Source: Pseudomonadota bacterium (GTDB lineage Bacteria > Desulfobacterota > Desulfovibrionia > Desulfovibrionales > Desulfovibrionaceae). From it: a stretch of DNA of 6,792 nt. A program made the position numbers and the translations under genes. The stretch lies in the NCBI GenBank assembly GCA_023426275.1, contig JAFABC010000096.1, positions 1-6,792 of the forward strand, written 5' to 3'. A model generated the notes under the pieces. That model saw nothing but the letters and a program-made list of their open reading frames with translations, searched no databases and was not told where the DNA came from. This document shows, one piece after another, positions 1-5,216 of the stretch. How positions within the stretch are numbered: position 1 is the stretch's first letter; each line of letters opens with the position of its first letter.

Positions 1-39
1 GGGAGGGGGTCACCCCCTCCCGGACCCTCCCGAAAGGGG
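1..39 (+). repeat. GC-rich hairpin repeat core, left copy (5' end cut by window edge)
   Basis: These 39 bases are identical to 6675-6713. The core begins with a perfect dyad, GGGAGGGGG-TCA-CCCCCTCCC (1-21), followed by GGACCCTCCCGAAAGGGG. In the right-hand copy the core is preceded by a conserved lead (6657-6674) that would lie before position 1 here. Position and style resemble intergenic REP/BIME-like elements. No T-run follows the hairpin, so it is not a classical intrinsic terminator, though it could block RNA decay or weaken read-through from a gene to the left. Confidence 0.85.
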
Positions 40-96
40 CGGGCGGACGTTTGGCGGGTCGGGTGTTTGGGCGTCTGGGGGCGGGCCTGTGCCTGT

Positions 97-147
97 TTGG
101 TTGCGCGATTTCCCCCAGGCAGAGCCAGGGGGTAATCGCGCAACCAA
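97..147. repeat. Long inverted repeat (24-base arms, 3-base loop)
   Basis: The arms 97-120 and 124-147 pair at 22 of 24 positions around the loop AGA (121-123). The outer 14 base pairs (TTGGTTGCGCGATT against AATCGCGCAACCAA) are perfect. One mismatch, five G:C pairs, a second mismatch and GGC/GCC complete the stem. The apex (CCAGGC-AGA-GCCAGG) resembles the apex of the hairpin at 6762-6792 (CCAGGC-AAA-GCCTGG). It lies 57 bases after the repeat core at 1-39; on the right the corresponding gap is 48 bases. I read it as the central hairpin of a composite intergenic element. Confidence 0.8.
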
Positions 148-185
148 GGAGCGCCAGCGTCGCTTCGCGCCGCCAAAGACACGTC

Positions 186-232
186 GAGGGGGTCCGGGGG
201 ACATCATGCCCCCCGGCCGCCGGAGGCATCTT
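186..232 (-). repeat. Diverged repeat core in inverted orientation
   Basis: Positions 212-232 are the exact reverse complement of 6657-6677, the lead of the right-hand repeat. Next to it, 194-216 forms a CCGGGGG/CCCCCGG hairpin, and GGGTCC (190-195) mirrors the GGACCC that follows the hairpin in the other copies. The element is therefore the same family facing the opposite way, with a diverged hairpin. With 1-39 it frames the central hairpin at 97-147, giving a core / hairpin / inverted-core layout. It ends 37 bases before the peptidase start. Confidence 0.75.
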
Positions 233-269
233 CCAGACAGACCCCGTTTAGCAAGGAGCGACGAAAAAC

Positions 270-1352
270 GTGAGCGCGACATTCAATCCGGCGATTTTCG
301 CGGCCCGACGCGACCGCCTGCGCAAACGGCTGGCGGAAATGGGACACGAGGCCCTGCTCGTCTCCCACGCGGCCAACCGGTTCTATTTGAGCGGCTTCGA
401 GCTGCACGACCCCCAGTGCAACGAAACGGCGGGCTACCTGTGCGTCGCCGTCAACGGCCGTGACGCCCTGTTCACCGACGCCCGCTACCGCGACGCGGCC
501 CTGCGCCTGTGGCCGGCCCGGGATCTGTGCATCTACGGGGCCGGGCGCTTTGCCTCCATCGCCGACTTTCTCAAGGACCGGGGCATCGCCAAGCTGGCCT
601 TCGAGGCCACGAGCCTGTCCTTCGACACCCATGGCCAGCTGGCCACGCACATCCCGCTGACCCCGGTGGTCCAGGCCGTGGAGCCGTTGCGGCTGCTCAA
701 GGACGCCGACGAGATCGAGCGGATGCGCCGTTCGGCCGCCGTCAACCACGCCGTCATGAACAGCCTGGACCAGGTGCTCGTGCCGGGCCGCACCGAGGCC
801 GAGGCCGCCTGGGAAATCGAAAAGCTCTTTCGCGAACACGGCGCCAGCGAGCTGGCGTTTGCCTCCATCGTGGCCGTAGACGCCAACGCCGCCCTGCCCC
901 ACGCCATTCCCGGGGAGACGCGCATTCCCGAGGAAGGCCTCGTGCTGGTCGACGTGGGCGGCCGGCGCGACGATTATTGTTCCGACCAGACCCGCACCGT
1001 GTGGGTGGGCAGCCACCCCTCCGACCGCTTCCTGACCATGCTCGACCGGGTCAAGCGGGCGCAGGCCGCCGCCCTGGACGCCTTGCGGCCGGGCCTGCCC
1101 TTTCGCGAGGCCTACGCCCTGGCCCGGGACGTCTTTGTCCAGGCCGGCGTGGCCGACCGCTTCACCCATTCCCTGGGCCATGGCGTGGGTCTGGAAACCC
1201 ACGAGGGGCCAAGCCTTAATCCCTCGGCCGAGGGCGTGCTCGCGCCGGGCATGGTGGTCACGGTGGAGCCTGGGCTGTACTACCCGGAATGGGGCGGCGC
1301 GCGCTGGGAACACATGGCCCTTATCACCGAAGACGGCTGCGAGACCCTGTGA
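270..1352 (+). CDS. M24 family metallopeptidase, aminopeptidase P (Xaa-Pro) type
   Basis: This 360-residue protein has the two-domain build of bacterial Xaa-Pro dipeptidase/aminopeptidase P: a creatinase-like N-terminal domain (about 8-135) and a pita-bread M24 catalytic domain (about 145-358). All five expected ligands of the dinuclear metal site are visible: D228 (in VDVGG), D239 (in SDQTRT), H304 (in LGHGVGLETHEG), E333 (in TVEPGLYY) and E347 (in RWEHMALITEDG). H211 in ALPHAIPG and H311 are the usual substrate-side histidines. The family removes or splits residues next to proline in the cytoplasm. The GTG start at 270 is chosen because AAGGAG (253-258) lies 11 bases upstream and the creatinase domain starts at once. 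One small oddity: the last glutamate is followed by His where Asp is usual. Xaa-Pro dipeptidase versus aminopeptidase P cannot be settled from sequence alone. Confidence 0.95.
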   Translation: MSATFNPAIFAARRDRLRKRLAEMGHEALLVSHAANRFYLSGFELHDPQCNETAGYLCVAVNGRDALFTDARYRDAALRLWPARDLCIYGAGRFASIADFLKDRGIAKLAFEATSLSFDTHGQLATHIPLTPVVQAVEPLRLLKDADEIERMRRSAAVNHAVMNSLDQVLVPGRTEAEAAWEIEKLFREHGASELAFASIVAVDANAALPHAIPGETRIPEEGLVLVDVGGRRDDYCSDQTRTVWVGSHPSDRFLTMLDRVKRAQAAALDALRPGLPFREAYALARDVFVQAGVADRFTHSLGHGVGLETHEGPSLNPSAEGVLAPGMVVTVEPGLYYPEWGGARWEHMALITEDGCETL

Positions 1353-1648
1353 AGCGTCGACGGCGGCAACCGCCCTACCGCCCGCCGGCGGCCTCGGACC
1401 GCCTCTACGTGCGGCTTTTGCCGCGCCATGTGGCCCTGCTCAAGTTCCTGCTGGAAGCCGAGGACAATCTGGCCCTGCCCACGGTGGTCGACCGGTTCGC
1501 CGCCGTGGTGCGCCTGCTGTTTTCGCCGGACGAGCGTCGCCGGGTGGAACGGTTCGTCGAGGACTTGCGGGCCATGTGCCCGGAAGCCTGCCTGTGTCCG
1601 ACACCCGGCCGCCCGTCAGGGGTTGCCAAGACGGATTCCCTCGCTTAG
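1349..1648 (+). CDS. DUF4911-like small protein, translationally coupled to the peptidase
   Basis: This 99-residue protein starts at GTG 1349, which overlaps the TGA of the peptidase as GTGA, a sign of translational coupling. A start at ATG 1289 in the same frame is open but would run through the peptidase's conserved C-terminus, and its residues look like a shadow frame. After a basic leader (KRRRRQPPYRP) comes a compact domain, about residues 18-76: YVRLLPRHVALLKFLLEAED, then NLALPTVVDRF, then a charged helix VERFVEDLRAM. This matches my memory of DUF4911, a small domain of unknown role common in Deltaproteobacteria and Firmicutes. The tail carries three cysteines (C77, C81, C83) before a low-complexity end. 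No function can be assigned. The match is from memory of the family pattern. Confidence 0.8.
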   Translation: MKRRRRQPPYRPPAASDRLYVRLLPRHVALLKFLLEAEDNLALPTVVDRFAAVVRLLFSPDERRRVERFVEDLRAMCPEACLCPTPGRPSGVAKTDSLA

Positions 1649-1717
1649 TCCTGAAGCATCGAAGGAAGCGGACCAGTCCCGCCGTCCGATCCGGCAACCC
1701 GCAACCGGTTCACTGCC

Positions 1718-2467
1718 ATGCCCGCCGCCCCACAACCACGCATCCTGCTCGTGGACGACAACGCCGACAACCTGATGCTCATGCAGCTCTATCTCGGCGA
1801 CAGTCCCTACCACGTCGACCTCGCCACCGACGGCCGGGAGGCCGTGGAAAAATACGCCGCGGCTCCCTATGACCTCGTCTTCATGGATTTGGAGATGCCC
1901 TATCTCGACGGGTACGACGCCACCCGGGCCATCCGCGAGCTGGAGCGTCGCGCCGGCCGGCCGCCGACCCCCATTTTGGTGCTGACCGCCCACGCCCTGG
2001 ACGAAATCCGGCTGCGCTGCCTGGATGCGGGCTGCACGGATTTTCTGGTCAAGCCCGTGCGCAAAAGCGCCGTGCTGGCCGCCATTGTCCGGCATCTGGC
2101 CACGGCGACGCCGGACGACGCCGCCGCGCCCGCCACGCCGTCCACCCTGCCCCGGGCCGAACAGGAGCTCTTGCGGCCGCTGTTGCCGGTCTTTTTCACC
2201 TCCGCCGCCGCCAGCCTCGACGAGGCCGGGCGGGCCCTGGACCGGGACGACCTGACGGCCGTGCGCATCCAGGGACACAAGCTCAAGGGATCGGCGCTGT
2301 CCTACGGGTTCGACGCCCTGGGACAGGCCGCCCTCAGGCTGGAGCGGGCCGGAGAGAACCTGGACGCCATCACGGCCCGGATGGCCTTGGAGCAGGCGAC
2401 AAGACAGTTGCGGGCGGCCAGACGGTCGGCCGGACTGGAAGAGGAAGACGGGACGGAACGCGCCTGA
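1718..2467 (+). CDS. REC-HPt phosphorelay protein (response regulator receiver fused to histidine phosphotransfer domain)
   Basis: This is a 249-residue cytoplasmic signalling protein. The receiver domain (about 6-128) has the acidic pocket D13/D14, phospho-acceptor D57 (FMDLEMPYLDG), T90 and K112 (LVKPV). An Ala/Pro/Thr-rich linker (about 130-145) leads to an HPt four-helix domain (about 148-240) with the phospho-histidine H187 in QGHKLKGSA. There is no kinase, DNA-binding or enzymatic output domain, so it should shuttle phosphate rather than act on DNA. ATG 1718 is the only start available: the frame is closed by TGA at 1652-1654 and holds no other start codon. I see no good Shine-Dalgarno sequence before it. 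It follows the DUF4911-like gene by 69 bases with no evident promoter, so co-transcription is likely. The cognate kinase is not in the window. Confidence 0.95.
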   Translation: MPAAPQPRILLVDDNADNLMLMQLYLGDSPYHVDLATDGREAVEKYAAAPYDLVFMDLEMPYLDGYDATRAIRELERRAGRPPTPILVLTAHALDEIRLRCLDAGCTDFLVKPVRKSAVLAAIVRHLATATPDDAAAPATPSTLPRAEQELLRPLLPVFFTSAAASLDEAGRALDRDDLTAVRIQGHKLKGSALSYGFDALGQAALRLERAGENLDAITARMALEQATRQLRAARRSAGLEEEDGTERA

Positions 2468-2513
2468 GAAACGGGCGCTCGTCAGGAAAAGAGGGAACAC
2501 GACCGGCGCGCGC

Positions 2514-2539
2514 CCCCGAGGCCGTACGGCTCTCCGGGG
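2514..2539. terminator. Possible hairpin between convergent genes
   Basis: CCCCGAG...CTCCGGGG can fold into a stem of about ten pairs around the palindrome GCCGTACGGC, with two single-base bulges. It sits in the 84-base gap between the converging REC-HPt and REC genes, where a two-way terminator is expected. No T-run follows directly on either strand; on the minus strand a CCTCTTTTCC stretch comes only about 25 bases later. A second short palindrome, GGCGCGCGCC, abuts it at 2505-2514. Function is an inference. Confidence 0.3.
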
Positions 2540-2551
2540 CGGGCAGCCGGA

Positions 2552-2932
2552 TCAGTCCGCTTCGGCCTTGGACAGCAGGGCCTCGGCCTTGGACAGCAGG
2601 GTCTTGGCGTCGAACGGTTTTTCCAACACGTCATCCGCCCCGAAAATGGTGGCGTGCCCGAGCAGGTCCATGCCGATCTTGGCCGAGCCGCCGGAAATGG
2701 CCATGACCTTGCAGGACCGGCACTGGTTGCGCAGCTGTTGCAGCACCTCGAGCCCGTCCATTTCCGGCATGAAGATATCCAACACCACAAGGTCCGGCGG
2801 CTGGGAGGCCAGGGCCTTCATGGCCTGACGCCCGTCCGCCGCCTCGGCCACGGCATAGCCGGCCCCTTCCAGATACAGTCGGATCAAGGCCCGAATGCTC
2901 GGGTCGTCGTCCACAACCAGTACGCTTCTCAC
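2552..2932 (-). CDS. Single-domain response regulator (CheY-like receiver)
   Basis: The protein has 126 residues and is essentially one receiver domain: acidic pocket D8-D10, phospho-acceptor D52 (VVLDIFMPEMDG), S80 in the switch position and K105 (LEKPF). There is no output domain, so it probably signals by protein contact or phosphate transfer. I choose GTG at 2932: GGAGG (2944-2940) lies seven bases ahead and RSVLVVDDD follows directly, the normal receiver N-terminus. The open frame continues upstream to 3124, but that stretch covers the promoter and the tandem repeats. The last helix ends in a near-exact heptad duplication, LLSKAEA twice, encoded by a 21-base tandem repeat (2562-2603). 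Convergent with the REC-HPt gene. Partner unknown. Confidence 0.93.
   Translation of the reverse strand: MRSVLVVDDDPSIRALIRLYLEGAGYAVAEAADGRQAMKALASQPPDLVVLDIFMPEMDGLEVLQQLRNQCRSCKVMAISGGSAKIGMDLLGHATIFGADDVLEKPFDAKTLLSKAEALLSKAEAD
2562..2603 (-). repeat. Tandem 21-base duplication inside the REC gene's 3' end
   Basis: Two adjacent 21-base units (2562-2582 and 2583-2603) differ at one base. Each contains TCGGCCTTGGACAGCAGGG on the plus strand. The unit equals seven codons, so the frame is kept, and it adds one extra LSKAEAL heptad to the C-terminal helix of the response regulator. It looks like a recent slippage duplication. Confidence 0.9.
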
Positions 2933-2957
2933 GACTTCGCCTCCATGGCAGACGCAT

Positions 2958-2999
2958 GGGGGAGAATTCCCCATATGAGGGGGAGAGTTCCCCATATGA
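2958..2999 (-). promoter_or_regulatory. Tandem pair of 21-base repeats at the predicted transcription start of the REC gene
   Basis: Units 2958-2978 and 2979-2999 are directly adjacent and differ at one base (A2966/G2987). Read on the minus strand, each unit is CATATG running into a GGGGA-N4-TCCCC dyad (N4 is ACTC in the first copy, ATTC in the second). The 21-base period equals two DNA helical turns, so bound dimers would face the same side. The block lies 26-67 bases before the GTG start and begins at about +1 of the promoter at 3006-3034. It could be a double operator or a pair of small 5'-UTR RNA hairpins (5 bp stem, 4-base loop). Confidence 0.7.
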
Positions 3000-3005
3000 A
3001 ATGAT

Positions 3006-3034
3006 TCTATAAAGGCCCGCCTGCAACGCGTCAA
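3006..3034 (-). promoter_or_regulatory. Sigma-70-like promoter for the single-domain response regulator
   Basis: On the minus strand, TTGACG (3034-3029) is separated by exactly 17 bases from TATAGA (3011-3006). This is 5/6 and 4/6 of the consensus at ideal spacing, in the correct place 74 bases before the GTG start. The predicted start of transcription is near 2999. The -35 box lies within the loop and stem of the hairpin 3016-3040 and the -10 box in its T-rich tail. Confidence 0.6.
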
Positions 3035-3040
3035 GGCGGG
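3016..3040 (-). terminator. Terminator-like hairpin after the unknown gene, overlapping a promoter
   Basis: A perfect 7-bp stem, CCCGCCT/AGGCGGG (3016-3022 with 3034-3040), encloses an 11-base loop. On the minus strand it is followed by CCTTTAT. It begins 43 bases after the stop of the gene at 3084-3725 and is plausible as its intrinsic terminator, though the T-run is short and the loop large. Confidence 0.4.
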
Positions 3041-3083
3041 ACGTTCGCGTCCGACACTTCCCAGGCGGAAGCAGGCACGGCTG

Positions 3084-3725
3084 TCAGGAAAAATCGTACA
3101 TATCGAGCAGTTTGCCGTCGGCATCGATGAGCAGCGGATCGATCATGCTCTTGCCCCGGGACTGGCCGATTTCCATGGACAGGGCCCGGCCGGCGTAGCT
3201 TAGGCCGGTGATGACGACTTCCTCGCTGTACAGATCCGAAAAGCGCTCGACCGAAACGGACAGGTCCCCGGGATCGAAGGGACCGTCGAAATCCGGCAGG
3301 GAAAAGGTCATCTCCCCCTTGTCCACCGAACCGAGCAGACACAGCACCTCGCCCGGGCCGATGCCTTCGAGAAGTTCGGCCAGCCGGGGCCGCTGCTCGA
3401 CCACGGGCAGGCCGCCGACCGCCAGTTCGATGCCCCCCTCGCCCGCATCCACGGTCATGGACAGGCCGTGCTCGAAACAGGCGCCGGTGCGCTGGTGGAA
3501 CTTGGGCAGCGCCAGCCAGCCGTCCCAGGACAGCCCCAGGTCCTCGGCGTACTTCGCGGCCAGACGCTCGTCGAAGTACAACACGCCCCGGAAGCAGTTG
3601 CCGGCGAAATACGGCGTATTGTTCTTGCCCCAGCAGTGCCGGTAAATCTTGCGCACGAAATCCCGCGACAGCGCGGAAACGAGAATCTGGTCGATATCGC
3701 CGTGGGTCGTGATGTGAAGAGCCAT
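3084..3725 (-). CDS. Hypothetical protein, 213 residues, family not recognised
   Basis: I do not recognise this protein. It is soluble-looking and mildly acidic, with no signal peptide or membrane segment. The N-terminal part (MALHITTHGDIDQ, then RKIYRHCWGKNNTPYFAGNCFRG) is rich in aromatic and basic residues and carries C31 and C44. The middle has GACFEHGL (C83). The C-terminal half looks beta-rich with regular acidic turns (DFDGPFDPGDL, LLIDADGKLLDMYDFS). ATG 3725 is preferred because GGGAG stands nine bases upstream. An in-frame ATG at 3797 would add 24 residues of poor character (MPCCPNCW). The gene lies 97 bases downstream of the radical SAM gene on the same strand, with no clear promoter between them, so co-transcription is possible. 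Codon use matches the neighbours, which supports a real, resident gene. Confidence 0.85.
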   Translation of the reverse strand: MALHITTHGDIDQILVSALSRDFVRKIYRHCWGKNNTPYFAGNCFRGVLYFDERLAAKYAEDLGLSWDGWLALPKFHQRTGACFEHGLSMTVDAGEGGIELAVGGLPVVEQRPRLAELLEGIGPGEVLCLLGSVDKGEMTFSLPDFDGPFDPGDLSVSVERFSDLYSEEVVITGLSYAGRALSMEIGQSRGKSMIDPLLIDADGKLLDMYDFS

Positions 3726-3822
3726 GCGGTGCGTCTCCCGGAGTTGCAGGTTGCCGGCCGACACTATCCTCGGCCAGCAATTTGGGCAACATGGCAACCG
3801 GGCCGGATCGCCCGCCTCCGGC

Positions 3823-4932
3823 TCACGGTCGGGCCGCCGGAAAACGGAACCAGGGCTGGTCCGTCGTCACGCCATGATCGCGCAGGATGGCCGCCACCAC
3901 GGCCGGATCGACCACGGTCAAAAGCGGCTTGATCCGCTCCGAGGTGTTGGCCAGACACTGGGCGCAAAACCGATGCACCGGCCGAAAGGCCCGAAAGCCC
4001 TCCCGGATGCGCGTCATTTCCGGTCCCCGCCAAAAGGCCCGCACGTCCGTGTCCGGGGCCAGCCGGCCGGCCCGGGCCCGGGCCGTGGGATCGCAGCAGC
4101 AAAAGGCCGCCCCGCCGTCGGCCTGCACGGACAGCATGGTATGGCAGGAATCGCAATACCCGGCCGGTTCGACCGTTTCCGGCAGGGCCACAAAGGCGTC
4201 GTAGGAATTGGGCATGATCTTGGTCGGCTGCACCTCCAGCCGGCACGGGCCGTCCTTAAAAAGCACCACGGGCTGGCGCGCGGCGATCCGTTCCCGGGCG
4301 GTTTGTCCGTCAACGGCGACGGACAGGTCGAGCCGGTCGGCCAGGGCCCGGGTCTTGGCCAGGATGCCGTCGCTGTCGGCGATAGCCTTGTCGTAGGCAA
4401 GCGCCCCCTGGAAAATGGAATAGTCCGCGATCTGCACGGCCATGGTCCCGGGGACCGCCTGTTCGAGGCGGTGGCGCAGAAACCGCAGCAGGCGGCGCTG
4501 GTAGGCCTCGAAGGACAGGGTCGCGCCCCGGTAGGCGTAGTCGGCGGCGTCGGCGCTGTAGCTTATGAGCAGATCCATGGGCAGGTCGAAGGCGGCGCGC
4601 CGGATGGCCAGGGCGTTGGTGGCGCTGCGGAAACGGCCGCCCCGGTCGTGCACATAGGTGATGATGGCCTCGATGCCGGGATGCAAAAAAGGCTCGTAGG
4701 TCTGGCCGAAGGACAGGGGCCAGCCCTGCTCCAGGGCCTGATCGACAAGGCTGCGGGCCAGGGCCGGGTCCATGTTGACCTTGGGCTGCCGGATGTTTCG
4801 CGTCGAGCAGTAGGCACAGGCCAGATTGCAGATATTGGTCAGGGCGACCAGCAGGGTCGGCCGTTCCAGGCAGGCCTCAAGACGCCGGCCGTACCTGGGA
4901 TCGTCGATGAGTGTGCGTTTCAAACCTGCCAC
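3823..4932 (-). CDS. Radical SAM protein with SPASM-like C-terminal cysteine domain
   Basis: The protein has 369 residues from GTG 4932. The motif CNLACAYC gives the CxxxCxxC cluster at C35, C39 and C42, which holds the [4Fe-4S] that cleaves S-adenosylmethionine. A TIM-barrel-like core follows, with FGQTYEPFLHPG (about 75-86) in the place of the glycine-rich/second-strand motif. The C-terminal part (about 225-335) resembles SPASM/twitch domains: CDSCHTMLSVQADGGAAFCC (260-279), an aromatic FWRGPEMTRIREGF stretch, then CAQC (323-326), enough to ligate auxiliary clusters. The relatives include peptide- and protein-modifying enzymes, but no precursor peptide is visible here and the substrate is unknown. 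The start is uncertain: GTG 4932 has GGGGGG and AAAGG just ahead, while in-frame ATGs at 5004 and 5070 would add low-complexity residues. The gene is divergent from the transporter. Confidence 0.88.
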   Translation of the reverse strand: MAGLKRTLIDDPRYGRRLEACLERPTLLVALTNICNLACAYCSTRNIRQPKVNMDPALARSLVDQALEQGWPLSFGQTYEPFLHPGIEAIITYVHDRGGRFRSATNALAIRRAAFDLPMDLLISYSADAADYAYRGATLSFEAYQRRLLRFLRHRLEQAVPGTMAVQIADYSIFQGALAYDKAIADSDGILAKTRALADRLDLSVAVDGQTARERIAARQPVVLFKDGPCRLEVQPTKIMPNSYDAFVALPETVEPAGYCDSCHTMLSVQADGGAAFCCCDPTARARAGRLAPDTDVRAFWRGPEMTRIREGFRAFRPVHRFCAQCLANTSERIKPLLTVVDPAVVAAILRDHGVTTDQPWFRFPAARP

Positions 4933-5216
4933 GCGGCCTTTCCCCCCTTTCGCGCCCGCCGGTGTCGCCGGAGTCGGACGGCACAACGCCTTGTTTTGCA
5001 ACATTCGTGCAGCCCGAAAAATACGCCGCCTGCGCCCCCGGCGGACAAGTCCGTCAAGAGCCTGACACACTCCCGGCCCGGCAGCCGGACCAAAATGTCA
5101 CCGTGATGACGCAACGCCTGACAATGCCTGGGATTGTCACAGCCACCGGGAGCGCGTAACACGATGCCCAAGGTCTCAAAACCGTTTCCCATGGCGGGCA
5201 AACCCAGGAGGAACCC
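4933..5216. other. Divergent intergenic region between radical SAM gene and transporter
   Basis: This is 284 bases without a credible gene. It holds the palindrome 5119-5139, further TGACA/TGTCA half-sites at 5063-5067 and 5096-5100, and a short dyad CGGAC-AA-GTCCG (5042-5053). A weak candidate minus-strand promoter for the radical SAM gene is TTGTCC (5048-5043) with TATTTT (5023-5018) at a long 19-base spacing. Open frames entering from both sides have poor residue composition and are treated as non-coding. Confidence 0.6.
5119..5139. promoter_or_regulatory. Perfect palindrome, likely operator of the transporter gene
   Basis: TGACAAT (5119-5125) and ATTGTCA (5133-5139) are perfect inverted arms seven bases apart, 78 bases before the transporter ATG. 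The size suits a dimeric regulator. The right arm contains TTGTCA (5134-5139), which could act as a -35 box with TAACAC (5157-5162) 17 bases on. The -10 match is only 3/6, so the promoter is uncertain and might need an activator. The regulator family cannot be named from the site. Confidence 0.55.

Noticed and set aside
1..240. CRISPR array or phage attachment site at the repeat block
   Set aside because: Units are few, irregularly spaced and in mixed orientation, with no Cas gene, integrase or tRNA nearby.
204..1313. 369-codon minus-strand open frame opposite the M24 peptidase
   Set aside because: The plus-strand frame has every metal ligand of M24; the opposite frame is Gly/Val/Gln/His-rich without recognisable motifs.
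1616..2500. 294-codon minus-strand open frame opposite the REC-HPt gene
   Set aside because: It is Gly/Arg/Gln-rich and motif-free, while the plus strand has all receiver and HPt active-site residues.
2929..2946. Five-codon leader ORF (MEAKS, stop overlapping the GTG start as GTGA) before the REC gene
   Set aside because: It would use the same GGAGG as its own second and third codons, so it has no ribosome site of its own. Probably chance.
3031..3792. Alternative 253-codon minus frame overlapping the unknown 213-residue gene
   Set aside because: Arg/Gly/Pro-rich composition with many RGRG-like runs and no Shine-Dalgarno. The chosen frame has a balanced composition and a ribosome site.
4980..5000. 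Sigma-54 promoter (GGCAC...TTGCA) in the divergent region
   Set aside because: The GG and GC elements are 16 bases apart rather than the required 10.
4933..5070. N-terminal extension of the radical SAM protein from ATG 5070 or 5004
   Set aside because: The added residues are low-complexity (PTPATPAGAKGGKG) and unlike the normal start of such enzymes. GTG 4932 fits better, but I am not certain.
3724..5106. 460-codon plus-strand open frame opposite the radical SAM gene
   Set aside because: The minus strand encodes the CxxxCxxC motif and the SPASM-like cysteines in frame; the plus frame has shadow-type composition.
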